A DNA stretch of 9,157 bases. Source: Mageeibacillus sp. UBA5442 (lineage in GTDB: Bacteria; Bacillota; Clostridia; Saccharofermentanales; DTU023). The notes beneath the pieces are model-generated. The model was not told the DNA's origin. It saw nothing but the letters and a program-made list of their open reading frames with translations, and searched no databases. Position 1 is the stretch's first letter, and every line of letters starts with the position of its first letter. The stretch covers positions 1 through 9,157 of the forward strand of contig DIRG01000119.1 of the NCBI GenBank assembly GCA_002427475.1, in the 5' to 3' direction. The translations under genes and the position numbers were made by a program. This document shows, piece by piece, positions 1 through 7,291 of the stretch.

Positions 1-1656
1 ATCATGAAGGATTTGCTCCTTCAAACCGTCAAGAGAATCCGGGAAGACGCGCTGACAGACGCCGAAATCCAGCATGTCCGCCGCTGTCAACTTCATAACG
101 CTGGCAGCCTCCTCGGCTCGATTACTGTCTTTCCAGAGAATAGTGGCGAAGCCTTCAGGAGAGAGGATGGTATAAACTGCATTCTCGAGCATATATAATC
201 TGTCAGCACAGGCTAAACCTAAGGCGCCGCCACTCCCTGCTTCACCTGTAATAACCGTGATAAATGGCACTTTCAACTCAGCCATTAGAGCTAAATTTGA
301 TGCAATTGCTTCGCCCTGACCGCGCTCTTCTGCCCCAACTCCGGGATAGGCACCGGGTGTGTCAATGAGCGTCAAGATGGGTCGGCCGAACTGCTCCGCT
401 TGGCGCATCAGACGTGCGGCCTTGCGGTAGCCTTCAGCCTGGGGCATGCCGAAATTATGATAAATCTGGCTGTTGAGATTGTCGCCTTTTTCAATATATA
501 AATATGTAATCGGCACTATACCCAAGCGCGCCAGCCCCCCGCGCAGAGCTGGATCATCGGCGTAAGAGCGGTCTCCTTTCAATTCGACAATGTCCGTACA
601 CATCTCTTCCAAAATCTCACGAGGTTTCTTGCGCTGAGGATCGCGTGCTAAACGGACTCTGTCAAAAGGGTTCAGCTTTTCGCTTGTCTCGGTCAGCGCA
701 CTCGCTGTAACCTCCGCGTGCTCCAGAGTAGCAGATCCGTCTGCCATATCAGCACCTTCGGAGCTAGTCCGCTCTGTCTCAGCACCAGACGTCGCCTTAT
801 CGTGCAGGCGCAGGAGACGGGCAATCTCGGCCCTTAATTCCGTGCGCTCCACTATGCGGTCGACGAAGCCGTGCTTTTCCTGAAACTCAGCAGACTGAAA
901 ACCTTGAGGCAAATCGCACTGTATGGTTTCTTTAATGACACGTGGCCCGGCAAAGCCAATGAGCGCTCCCGGTTCAGCCAAGATGATGTCTCCCAGTGAG
1001 GCAAAGCTGGCAGTGACTCCTCCGGTAGTCGGGTCAGTCAAAACCGAAATGAAGAGGCGTCCGGCCTGGCGGTGACGGCTGACTGCCGCAGCAGTACGTC
1101 GCATCTGCATCAGACTGACAATGCCTTCTTGCATGCGAGCTCCGCCGCTGCAAGCCACGATAACTACGGGTAGATCTTTTTTTGCCGCTAAATCAAAGGC
1201 TGCAACAATGCGCTCGCCGACGATCGAACCCATAGATCCCATCATGAAAAAGGGATCCATAACCCCTAGAATGAGCGGGCTGCCCTCCATACTTCCCCAA
1301 TAAAAGCTAACGGCTTCATCTACTCCACTGTTTTCTGCAGCTTCCTGCCACTTTTTTTCATAGCCGGGGAAGTCGAGCGGATCGACGAAAGCGGCTGGCG
1401 GGCTTATGCTCTCATAGTCGTCATCTAGAAGATAAGGGATTCTCTTCAGGGATGAAATGCGGGTGTGAAAACCACAAACTGGACAACAGCTTTGAGCTTC
1501 TTCCCACTGTTTCTTACTGGAAGAACAAGCACAGCTGCGGCAGAGGTCAAACAAATCCACTTCCACAGGGCGCGCCACCGCAGGCTTGCGTAGGCGAGTG
1601 AGCTGATCCAGCTTTTTAATTTGCAGCTTGCGCTGACCAAAAGATTTTTGTATCAT
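1..1656 (-). CDS. accDA: Fused acetyl-CoA carboxylase carboxyltransferase, beta+alpha (AccD-AccA), 3' end off the window
   Basis: Carboxyltransferase of acetyl-CoA carboxylase, which moves CO2 from carboxybiotin on AccB to acetyl-CoA to give malonyl-CoA; cytosolic. My reading of the minus strand from ATG 1656 is open for 552 codons to the window edge. Residues 1-285 are AccD-like: a four-Cys zinc finger (C39, C42, C58, C61), then crotonase-fold motifs SGGARMQEG (170-178), TTGGVTASFA (210-219) and IGFAGPRVI (233-241). Residues about 286-327 form an acidic Ala/Ser/Thr/Glu linker. From about 328 the protein is AccA-like: PFDRVRLAR, GDRSYADD, NFGMPQAEGYRKA, DTPGAYPGVGAEERGQGEA (432-450), GEAGSGGALGLA (471-482) and SPEGFATILWKD (499-510). 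The usual N-terminal helical segment of AccA is absent and replaced by the linker; roughly the last 30-60 residues lie outside. The start overlaps the accC stop as ATGA, with GGAG 5 nt upstream. The fusion is seen directly; function follows from family knowledge. Confidence 0.95.
   Translation of the reverse strand, partial: MIQKSFGQRKLQIKKLDQLTRLRKPAVARPVEVDLFDLCRSCACSSSKKQWEEAQSCCPVCGFHTRISSLKRIPYLLDDDYESISPPAAFVDPLDFPGYEKKWQEAAENSGVDEAVSFYWGSMEGSPLILGVMDPFFMMGSMGSIVGERIVAAFDLAAKKDLPVVIVACSGGARMQEGIVSLMQMRRTAAAVSRHRQAGRLFISVLTDPTTGGVTASFASLGDIILAEPGALIGFAGPRVIKETIQCDLPQGFQSAEFQEKHGFVDRIVERTELRAEIARLLRLHDKATSGAETERTSSEGADMADGSATLEHAEVTASALTETSEKLNPFDRVRLARDPQRKKPREILEEMCTDIVELKGDRSYADDPALRGGLARLGIVPITYLYIEKGDNLNSQIYHNFGMPQAEGYRKAARLMRQAEQFGRPILTLIDTPGAYPGVGAEERGQGEAIASNLALMAELKVPFITVITGEAGSGGALGLACADRLYMLENAVYTILSPEGFATILWKDSNRAEEAASVMKLTAADMLDFGVCQRVFPDSLDGLKEQILHD
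745..759 (-). promoter_or_regulatory. Possible internal ribosome site and ATG inside the accDA linker
   Basis: On the minus strand GAAGGTG (759-753) lies 5 nt before an in-frame ATG (747-745), which is codon 304 of accDA. This falls inside the linker between the AccD-like and AccA-like halves. Initiation here would give a free AccA-like chain. It could equally be chance or a relic of a once separate accA start. Only the sequence match is seen; use of the site is inference. Confidence 0.25.
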
Positions 1657-3029
1657 TCTGTCTCCATCAAACTGGCGTAATCGAGCAATTGCTCCATATT
1701 CGTCTCGACATAGTTGGTGTCATAAGTGCCCTTGATCATGTCGTTTTCAAAGAGCAAAACGTAGAGCAGTCCTACATTGGTGTCCACTCCCTCAACGATT
1801 AACTCTTCCAGACATCGGCGCATACGGCGCATGGCTTCTCGACGCGAGCTTCCGTGGACGATGATCTTGGCAATTAGAGAATCGTAATAGGGTGGGATTT
1901 TGCATCCCGCATACATGGAGGAGTCGACGCGAACGGAGAAGCCTCCGGGCAAATTAAAGCTCTCTATTTGTCCCGGTGAAGGACGAAAACCCAGCGCCGG
2001 TGATTCTGCATTAATACGACACTCAATGGCATGCCCTCTCACTTGAACTTCGTCTTGACTGAGAGACAGCTTAGCCCCGTTGGCTATGCGAATCTGTTCG
2101 GCGATCAAGTCTATACCGGTCAATACTTCCGTTACTGTATGTTCCACTTGGATGCGTGTATTGACCTCCATGAAATAGAATGACCCGTCGGGCTCTACAA
2201 CAAATTCCACGGTGCCGGCACCTAGGAAAGAAGCCGCTTCCGCCGCTGTGACCGCTGCGTCGCACAAGTCTTTGCGCAAAGCATCCTGCAAGATGGCACA
2301 GGGTGATTCTTCGATTAGCTTTTGACGTTTTCTCTGCAAAGAGCAATCGCGTTCACCTAATTGAATTATATTGCCATGGCGGTCTGCCAGTATTTGCACC
2401 TCGATGTGCTTAGCTTTTTGGATCAACTTTTCCAGATAAATGCCATCGTCAGCGAAGTTAACTTGACTCTCCCTCTTGGCTGAGTAAAAGGCCGCTTCCA
2501 TTTCCTCCGGGTTGTCTACGCGGCGCATACCGCGGCCACCACCACCCGACGTAGCCTTGAGCAGGATCGGGTAGCCGATCTCAGCCGCCAAGTCGAGTGC
2601 TTCTTCAACCGAAGACAGCAAGCCGTCGGATCCGGGAATCACAGGCACGCCCGCTTCTATCATCAGCGTTCGTGCGTTGGACTTGTCGCCCAATTGCCTA
2701 ATTGTCGCAGCCGTCGGACCGATGAAAGTAAGCCCGGCAGCCACCACCAGCTCGGCAAAGTCTGCATTTTCAGACAAAAAACCATAGCCCGGATGAATGG
2801 CATCACAGCCTGTGGACAGCGCAGCTTGCAGAATGTTGGCTATGTTGAGGTAGGAATCCTCCGACCTCGGACCGCCGATACATACTGTCTCCTCCGCCAG
2901 CTGAACGTGCAAGGCTTCGCGATCCGCCGTCGAATGCACGCATACATATTCTATGCCCATCTCACGGCAGGTCCGCATGATGCGAATTGCAATCTCGCCG
3001 CGATTGGCGATTAATATTTTCTTAAACAT
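1653..3029 (-). CDS. accC: Biotin carboxylase subunit of acetyl-CoA carboxylase
   Basis: ATP-grasp enzyme that carboxylates the biotin on AccB using bicarbonate and ATP. The chosen start, ATG 3029, gives 458 residues beginning MFKKILIANRGEIAIRI, the classic biotin-carboxylase N-terminus; an upstream in-frame ATG at 3065 would add 12 atypical residues. Visible elements are HPGYGFLSEN (79-88), K116, the glycine-rich ATP loop around 158-170 (K158, SGGGGRGM), hinge E200-K201, H208, K237, E275, E288, N290, R292, E296 and R338; most match E. coli AccC positions to within one residue. One oddity: the segment usually read QRRHQK is QRKRQK (232-237), so the histidine equivalent to E. coli H236 is Arg235. 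The start overlaps the accB end by 8 bp and the stop overlaps the accDA start by 4 bp, implying translational coupling. A GGAG lies 10 nt before the start. Length is normal (E. coli 449). Confidence 0.97.
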   Translation of the reverse strand: MFKKILIANRGEIAIRIMRTCREMGIEYVCVHSTADREALHVQLAEETVCIGGPRSEDSYLNIANILQAALSTGCDAIHPGYGFLSENADFAELVVAAGLTFIGPTAATIRQLGDKSNARTLMIEAGVPVIPGSDGLLSSVEEALDLAAEIGYPILLKATSGGGGRGMRRVDNPEEMEAAFYSAKRESQVNFADDGIYLEKLIQKAKHIEVQILADRHGNIIQLGERDCSLQRKRQKLIEESPCAILQDALRKDLCDAAVTAAEAASFLGAGTVEFVVEPDGSFYFMEVNTRIQVEHTVTEVLTGIDLIAEQIRIANGAKLSLSQDEVQVRGHAIECRINAESPALGFRPSPGQIESFNLPGGFSVRVDSSMYAGCKIPPYYDSLIAKIIVHGSSRREAMRRMRRCLEELIVEGVDTNVGLLYVLLFENDMIKGTYDTNYVETNMEQLLDYASLMETE

Positions 3030-3483
3030 GGGGTCTGAGCTCCAGCAAGACTTGATCGAATTCAACCATTGATCCGTTTTCGGCTTTAATGCTGTGCACT
3101 ACGCCGTCACTAGGAGCTTCGATATAGTTCAGCATCTTCATCGCCTCGATAATAAAAAGGGTCTGCCCTTTTTTGACAGTATCGCCGACAGTGACATAGG
3201 GTTCAGCCTCTTCTTCCGGAGCGCAATAAAAAGTGCCCACTAAGGGTGCCGTTATGCGAATCAGATCGTCATCATCATCTTCCTTTTCCGTAGCCTCTTC
3301 AATATCTTCGAAGGCGAAGTTTGCACCACCGTCAACTGCGCTTGACCCTACAGTAGCTCCCGAAACCAACGGCTGCTCGGCTGCTTCTAAAATCAGCTTG
3401 AAATCTCCGTCTTCGAGGGTCATGTGCTTAAGCTTGCTGCTACGAAAGGCAGTCATGAGCTCTAGTATTTCTTGTTTATCCAT
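3022..3483 (-). CDS. accB: Biotin carboxyl carrier protein of acetyl-CoA carboxylase
   Basis: Carrier that holds biotin and shuttles carboxyl between AccC and the carboxyltransferase. It has 153 residues from ATG 3483. Residues 1-35 are the usual N-terminal region (MDKQEILELMTAF...), 36-75 a flexible Ala/Gly/acidic linker ending in five consecutive aspartates, and 76-153 the biotinyl domain with the AccB 'thumb' (FYCAPEEEAEPYVTVGD) and the biotinylation motif EAMKM with Lys116. After the motif the sequence is LNY instead of the commoner MNE. Start choice: ATG 3483 gives the normal family N-terminus, but its ribosome site GAGGTGG (3502-3496) is 12 nt away, which is long. An in-frame ATG at 3504 would add seven residues and overlaps that site, so I judge it less likely. 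First gene of the acc operon; no fabZ lies between accB and accC, unlike many Firmicutes fab clusters. Confidence 0.96.
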   Translation of the reverse strand: MDKQEILELMTAFRSSKLKHMTLEDGDFKLILEAAEQPLVSGATVGSSAVDGGANFAFEDIEEATEKEDDDDDLIRITAPLVGTFYCAPEEEAEPYVTVGDTVKKGQTLFIIEAMKMLNYIEAPSDGVVHSIKAENGSMVEFDQVLLELRPHV

Positions 3484-3569
3484 AATAGAATTAATCCACC
3501 TCATCCAAGGATCTCTTGTTTCTCATAGGCCTACTTATTCAAGACCCTCTCCCAAGGCGACCCTAGTTT

Positions 3570-3598
3570 CTTAAAATAATTATATAAATTATTTTAAG
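3570..3598. promoter_or_regulatory. Perfect palindrome, probable operator of the acc operon
   Basis: Arms CTTAAAATAATT (3570-3581) and AATTATTTTAAG (3587-3598) are exact reverse complements around a 5-nt centre (ATATA). It begins about 3-4 nt downstream of the transcription start predicted for the acc promoter, where a bound repressor would block initiation or escape. It has no GC stem and no T tract, so a terminator is unlikely. Fatty-acid regulators such as FapR (DeoR family) or FabT (MarR family) bind palindromes near acc/fab promoters in Firmicutes, but these bases do not match the consensus sites I recall for either. Regulator identity is therefore unknown. Confidence 0.7.
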
Positions 3599-3607
3599 TA
3601 CCCGCCC

Positions 3608-3637
3608 AGTATAAGTAAACTGTTTTCTCCTTGTCAA
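3608..3637 (-). promoter_or_regulatory. Sigma-A promoter of the accB-accC-accDA operon
   Basis: On the minus strand a perfect -35 TTGACA (3637-3632) is followed after 18 nt by -10 TATACT (3613-3608), predicting transcription from about 3601. It is the best promoter-like pair upstream of accB, and the palindrome at 3570-3598 lies directly downstream. Confidence 0.75.
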
Positions 3638-3656
3638 GCGTGATCTGCACAGAAGG

Positions 3657-3685
3657 TAGAAGCAGCACAAACATTGTTTTATACT
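3657..3685 (+). promoter_or_regulatory. Weak candidate promoter for the S51 peptidase gene
   Basis: A plausible -10 TATACT (3680-3685) lies 31 nt before the chosen start codon. The hexamer at the -35 position (TAGAAG, 3657-3662, 17-nt spacing) is poor. The distance would give a leader of about 25 nt carrying the ribosome site. Support is the -10 only. Confidence 0.35.
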
Positions 3686-3716
3686 TTGAGAAAGATATAT
3701 GGAAGAAGGTGCAGAC

Positions 3717-4445
3717 ATGGGAAAAATCGTTGCTATCGGCGGTGGCGAGATCGCCTTAGGCGAAACGCAAGTAATTGACCGCTACATCGTCTCTTTAGCG
3801 GAATGCGAGAATCCAAACCTACTCTTCATACCTACGGCCAGCTCCGACGCCCCGGGTTACATCAAGACCGTCGAAGAAAAGTTTACTGCTTGGGGCTGCA
3901 ACGTTGACTCCCTCTGCCTGATCAGCCAGGACTATGAGACTGCGGAGATCCGCGACAAGATCCTCTCAGCAGATATTATCTATGTTGGCGGAGGTGACAC
4001 GGACATGATGATGGAGCGCTGGCGAGACTTGGGCGTCGACTCTCTCTTGCGCGAAGCCTATGCACAGGGTGTCGTGTTGTCCGGCCTAAGCGCAGGTTCA
4101 ATCTGTTGGTTTCAATTCGGTCATAGCGACAGCATTTCCTTTCGTAATCAGGGGCAGTGGGATTTTATCCGCGTCTATGGTCTAGGTCTGATCCCGGCGG
4201 CGCATTGCCCACACTACAATGAGGAAGGTCGCGAAGGTTTCGACGAGATGATTCTGGAAGATCAGACGGTCGGCGTTGCGTTGGAAGACAATGTAGCCCT
4301 CGTCAGAATCGGCGACGAGTACCACATAATCAAAGCGGATCAAGCGAGAAAGGCCTATCTCTTACGCGCCGACGGCAGTAAACTGGAGAGAATCGAACTG
4401 AAAGAAGGCGCGCTCTCTCTGGAGCAGGCCGCGTACCTACCGTAA
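3717..4445 (+). CDS. Peptidase S51 family protein (dipeptidase E / PepE-like)
   Basis: Serine hydrolase of the class-I glutamine-amidotransferase-like fold; characterised members such as PepE cleave N-terminal aspartyl peptides in the cytosol. Starting at ATG 3717 gives 242 residues, close to the family size. The N-terminus MGKIVAIGGGEIALGE and the IPTASSD strand (38-44) are typical. YVGGGDTDMMMERWRD (89-104) precedes the nucleophile elbow GLSAGS with Ser125 (123-128), and AHCPHYNEEGRE (162-173) supplies the probable catalytic His. No signal peptide or membrane segment. An in-frame ATG at 3699 would add six residues, but AGAAGG 7 nt before 3717 favours the later start. The substrate cannot be told: the family includes Asp-dipeptidases, cyanophycinase-like enzymes and uncharacterised YgaJ-like proteins. 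It lies upstream of pepF on the same strand, suggesting a shared role in peptide turnover. Confidence 0.88.
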   Translation: MGKIVAIGGGEIALGETQVIDRYIVSLAECENPNLLFIPTASSDAPGYIKTVEEKFTAWGCNVDSLCLISQDYETAEIRDKILSADIIYVGGGDTDMMMERWRDLGVDSLLREAYAQGVVLSGLSAGSICWFQFGHSDSISFRNQGQWDFIRVYGLGLIPAAHCPHYNEEGREGFDEMILEDQTVGVALEDNVALVRIGDEYHIIKADQARKAYLLRADGSKLERIELKEGALSLEQAAYLP

Positions 4446-4530
4446 AATTCCGGCAGATTAGGACGTTTCGCTTTTGCGCCTTAAGTGTGCCAGTGAGAAC
4501 AGTAATGTTAGAATGATTTTTGAAGCAAAA

Positions 4531-4546
4531 AAAGGAGGCTACGATG
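4531..4546 (+). promoter_or_regulatory. Strong ribosome binding site fixing the pepF start
   Basis: AAAGGAGG (4531-4538) lies 5 nt before ATG 4544. It rules against the in-frame TTG at 4520, which would place this site inside the coding region. Confidence 0.85.
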
Positions 4547-6292
4547 AAAGAAGCAGGAAGATGGGACCTAAGTCCACTTTACGACAGTTTAGAAGACCCT
4601 CAGATAGAGAAGGATTTTGAACGGCTAAGCAAAATAGTAGAAGACAGCCGCACGTTTTTTGAAACAGAAGCCGGTGCCGTGGAGCAGATTAAGGAAGGGG
4701 TCAAATTGTCTGAAGAGCTAAGCGAGCTCGTTACCAAGCTGGCTTCGTACCTCGTTCTGCGCATGAACGCAGACACCAGCATTAGCAAAACTATCGCCCT
4801 CTTGAATAGAATCAGAGGAATTATGGCCGGTTTCCAACCCTTCGAGGTTGGTCTCAAGCGCCTAGTAGCTGCGCAAGACATTGACGAACTGATTAAAGAA
4901 AATGAGCTGCAACACTACGAGTTCATGCTACACGAATCAAAGGCCGAAGCCGGCTTCCTCTTGGACGCCGAACTGGAGGAACTGATCGCCCACCTAAACA
5001 TCTACGGCGTCGGTGCCTGGGAAAACCTCTTTGATCAACTGACATCCACCGCCAGCGTCGAAATGGACGGCGAAAGCAAAACCTTAACCGAACTGCGCAA
5101 TCTGGCCTACGACCCTGATCAAGAGTTGCGGCATAAAGCCTACGAAGCTGAACTCTCGCTTTATCCTCAAATCGAAAAATCACTTGCCGGTGCCCTCAAC
5201 TCAATCAAGGGCCAGGTCAATTATTTGACAGAACGTCGCGGCCACGCCAGCCCTCTGGATGAGTCGCTCTTCCGCAACCGTACCAGCCGTGAAACCCTGG
5301 ACGCTCTGATCGACGCCCTCATTGAGAAGAAGGATATTTTTGTCCGCTACTATAAAGCCAAGGCGAAGTATTTCGGGCAAGAAAGCCTGCACTGGGCGGA
5401 TATGTTCGCACCGATCGGCAAACTGCCTAGCGGCTACACTGTCGAAGATTCCAGAGAAATGTTGGTCTCATCTTTTGAAAAACTACACCCGCCGATTGCC
5501 GCAGTAATCGACCGCGCCTACGAAGACCAGTGGATCGACTTCTACCCCAGAGAGAACAAAGTAGGCGGAGCTTTCTGCTCCAACTTGTCCATCATCAAGC
5601 AGAGCCGGGTCTTGTCGAATTTTGACGGCTCCTTCAGCGCCATCACCACCCTGGCACACGAGCTGGGGCACGCCTATCACGGCGCACGCATCGAAGATCA
5701 CGCTCCACTCAGCCAAGATTACTCAATGCCGGTGGCAGAAACAGCCTCGACCTTCAACGAAATTCACTTCGCGTTGGAGCAGATTGAAGCCAGCGACGAT
5801 CCGGAAATAAAGCTGGGGCTCCTGGACAGTCTCCTGATGAACATCGGCCAAACCTGCTGCGATATTCTCTCGCGCTTCCTCTTTGAGCAGCAAGTATTCG
5901 AGCGTGTGCAAAAGGAAAATTTACGCTCCGAAGATCTGCAAACAATCATGCACGAAGCTCAAGTGGAATCTTACGGCGACGGCCTAGACGCTGAGAGCCT
6001 CCACCCCTACATGTGGGCCTGTAAGGGTCACTACTATTCTGCAGGTCGTAGTTATTACAATTACCCTTACGCTTTCGGCTCCCTCTTCTCTGCCGCCCTC
6101 TATGATAAAGCCCAAAAAGAAGGCAGCGATTTCATGGAGAAGTATGATCAGATGCTGACCGCAACCACAGTGTCTACTTCGGAGGAAACTGGCGCACTGG
6201 TCGGCTTAGATCTGACGGATAAACAGACCTGGATCAAGAGCGTAGAATCCTTCGAACCCTATGTAGCTGAATTTGAGAATTTGATATCTTAG
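4544..6292 (+). CDS. pepF: Oligoendopeptidase F (M3B family zinc metallopeptidase)
   Basis: Cytosolic zinc endopeptidase that cuts short oligopeptides. From ATG 4544 it has 582 residues, normal for the PepF/M3 clade. The N-terminal half (1 to about 340) is the helical lobe that restricts substrate size; the catalytic domain follows with the zinc motif HELGH (His372, Glu373, His376) and the third ligand Glu399 in PVAETASTFNE. Further down, the YYSAGRSYYNYPYAFGSLFSAALY segment is the conserved product-side loop of this family. No signal peptide or membrane segment. It starts 98 nt after the S51 peptidase gene with no obvious terminator between, so the two may be co-transcribed; promoter-like sequences in the gap are weak. 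Transcription ends at the hairpin at 6320-6352. Peptide specificity is not predictable from sequence. Confidence 0.95.
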   Translation: MKEAGRWDLSPLYDSLEDPQIEKDFERLSKIVEDSRTFFETEAGAVEQIKEGVKLSEELSELVTKLASYLVLRMNADTSISKTIALLNRIRGIMAGFQPFEVGLKRLVAAQDIDELIKENELQHYEFMLHESKAEAGFLLDAELEELIAHLNIYGVGAWENLFDQLTSTASVEMDGESKTLTELRNLAYDPDQELRHKAYEAELSLYPQIEKSLAGALNSIKGQVNYLTERRGHASPLDESLFRNRTSRETLDALIDALIEKKDIFVRYYKAKAKYFGQESLHWADMFAPIGKLPSGYTVEDSREMLVSSFEKLHPPIAAVIDRAYEDQWIDFYPRENKVGGAFCSNLSIIKQSRVLSNFDGSFSAITTLAHELGHAYHGARIEDHAPLSQDYSMPVAETASTFNEIHFALEQIEASDDPEIKLGLLDSLLMNIGQTCCDILSRFLFEQQVFERVQKENLRSEDLQTIMHEAQVESYGDGLDAESLHPYMWACKGHYYSAGRSYYNYPYAFGSLFSAALYDKAQKEGSDFMEKYDQMLTATTVSTSEETGALVGLDLTDKQTWIKSVESFEPYVAEFENLIS

Positions 6293-6319
6293 CACAACGC
6301 TAAATCCGAAAAAGCAAAA

Positions 6320-6352
6320 CGCTCGCGGTATTCCCCCGCGAGCGATTTTTTT
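6320..6352. terminator. Bidirectional intrinsic terminator between pepF and coaW
   Basis: A 9-bp GC-rich stem, CGCTCGCGG (6320-6328) with CCGCGAGCG (6336-6344), closes a 7-nt loop and is followed on the plus strand by A then seven T (6346-6352). Read on the minus strand the same stem is followed by TTTTGCTTTTT, so it can also end the coaW transcript. It sits between two convergent genes. Confidence 0.92.
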
Positions 6353-6383
6353 CGAGAAAAATTTCCGACCGGGCGAAAATCTC

Positions 6384-7262
6384 TTAGAATACTTTGTGAG
6401 TCAACTCGTCCTTCTGGTGTAGGGCAGCACCGATCGCTGTCGCGAACTCCGCTCTTTCCGGCACGATCATCTCGATGCCGTAGAGTTTTGAGAAGGTTTG
6501 CAGCGTATTTCTGCCCTGGGTCATGCGCACCATATTGCCTGTGAACACAACCTTGTCCACATCAGCCAAGCGTGCTGACATAACCGACGCAGTGCCGACA
6601 GACTGGAAGACGAGATTGACAATGCCGAGCGCCAGATCATTGGGCTGGGCCTTGTCGTTCACTTTACCGAAGTTAGAGGCCGTCGTGTTGGCCGTCAAAT
6701 TGCCGATGGCTTCGCAGGAAATGTCACCGATGGTAAGGTCCACGTTTTCCAAACTACCTTGATCTGCCATCTCTGCCAAAGAAGTGAAATCCCGCACATT
6801 CAGCATCCGATCTGCCAAGCCCAGCAAAGTACCGCCGCCGACCCCGGAGCCGATGATGTGTCTACTTGTTTCCTGATCTGCATAGACGATAGAAGTACCC
6901 GTGCCCATGCTTACGACAACCGCGCGCTCGAGGCCAGCCACATAGAGACCGCCGAGTCCGGTCGCATTAAACTCCGGCACCCGTCGCGTCGGACAGTCAA
7001 AGAGATTGCCGCTGATAGCCGAAGACCCGACGCCGGTCGTCCTAATCTCCTGCACCTCGGCCAGCTTGAGGTCATTCTCGCGCAAGAATTTGCCCAGCGC
7101 CCCATAGGCTGAGGCAACAGGATCGCTCGCCTCAACTAACTTTTCCGTCAGCAGTTCTCCGTTGGCAAAACCTACAATTTTAGTAGTTGTGCCGCCGATA
7201 TCCAATCCGATGACGACGCCGGCCGTCTGTCCAATCAAATTAATAAAATCAGCATTGTTCAT
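6384..7262 (-). CDS. coaW: Type II pantothenate kinase
   Basis: Phosphorylates pantothenate to 4'-phosphopantothenate, the first committed step of coenzyme A synthesis; cytosolic. The 292-residue protein has the ASKHA (actin/Hsp70-like) fold: phosphate-1 loop IGLDIGGTTTKIV (18-30), catalytic Glu97 in VPEFNATGLGG (compare VEFDAASQGLG in S. aureus CoaW), MGTGTSIV (119-126), GSGVGGGTLLGL (138-149), the TASNFGKV motif (194-201) and FTGN (240-243). It carries about 15 extra N-terminal residues relative to S. aureus CoaW (267 aa), but GGAGG 6 nt before ATG 7262 supports this start. It is the last gene of the sepF-GT-coaW unit, 29 nt after the glycosyltransferase, and ends 31 bp from the terminator stem. 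S. aureus CoaW is known to resist CoA feedback inhibition; whether this one does is inference. Confidence 0.93.
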   Translation of the reverse strand: MNNADFINLIGQTAGVVIGLDIGGTTTKIVGFANGELLTEKLVEASDPVASAYGALGKFLRENDLKLAEVQEIRTTGVGSSAISGNLFDCPTRRVPEFNATGLGGLYVAGLERAVVVSMGTGTSIVYADQETSRHIIGSGVGGGTLLGLADRMLNVRDFTSLAEMADQGSLENVDLTIGDISCEAIGNLTANTTASNFGKVNDKAQPNDLALGIVNLVFQSVGTASVMSARLADVDKVVFTGNMVRMTQGRNTLQTFSKLYGIEMIVPERAEFATAIGAALHQKDELTHKVF

Positions 7263-7291
7263 AAAGAGCCTCCAGAGCTTTTTTGAAACTG

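Larger units (their letters stand above)
3484..3716. other. Divergent intergenic region between accB and the S51 peptidase gene
   Basis: This 233-bp gap separates two divergent genes and is more AT-rich than its flanks. It holds the acc promoter, a long perfect palindrome, the accB leader of roughly 115 nt from the predicted transcription start, and a weaker candidate promoter for the plus-strand peptidase gene. I see no convincing small gene or terminator in it. Confidence 0.8.

Noticed and set aside
1..1656. Absence of a complete long open frame in the left 1.6 kb, suggesting a pseudogene or frameshifted accD/accA
   Set aside because: Reading the minus strand from ATG 1656 gives one uninterrupted frame of 552 codons to the edge with all motifs in order; it is simply cut by the window.
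3274..3288. Simple repeat of GAT/ATC codons in accB as a microsatellite
   Set aside because: It encodes the run of five aspartates in the AccB linker and is too short to call a repeat element.
2694..3574. Plus-strand open frames at 2694-3014 and 3233-3574
   Set aside because: They lie antisense to accC and accB, show no recognisable motifs and have no good ribosome sites; they are shadows of the real genes.
3579..3584. TATAAT on the minus strand inside the palindrome as a second -10 element
   Set aside because: The hexamer 17 nt upstream is GC-rich and unlike a -35, so the match is best explained by the AT-rich palindrome.
4520..4543. TTG at 4520 as the start of pepF
   Set aside because: The strong ribosome site at 4531-4538 would fall inside the gene; ATG 4544 gives the normal family N-terminus.
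4446..4543. Promoter or terminator in the gap before pepF
   Set aside because: Only weak -10-like hexamers (for example TAGAAT at 4509-4514) without a fitting -35, and no hairpin with a T tract.
6523..7112. Plus-strand open frames opposite coaW (6523-6762 and 6759-7112)
   Set aside because: Their sequence is explained by the well-matched CoaW frame on the other strand.
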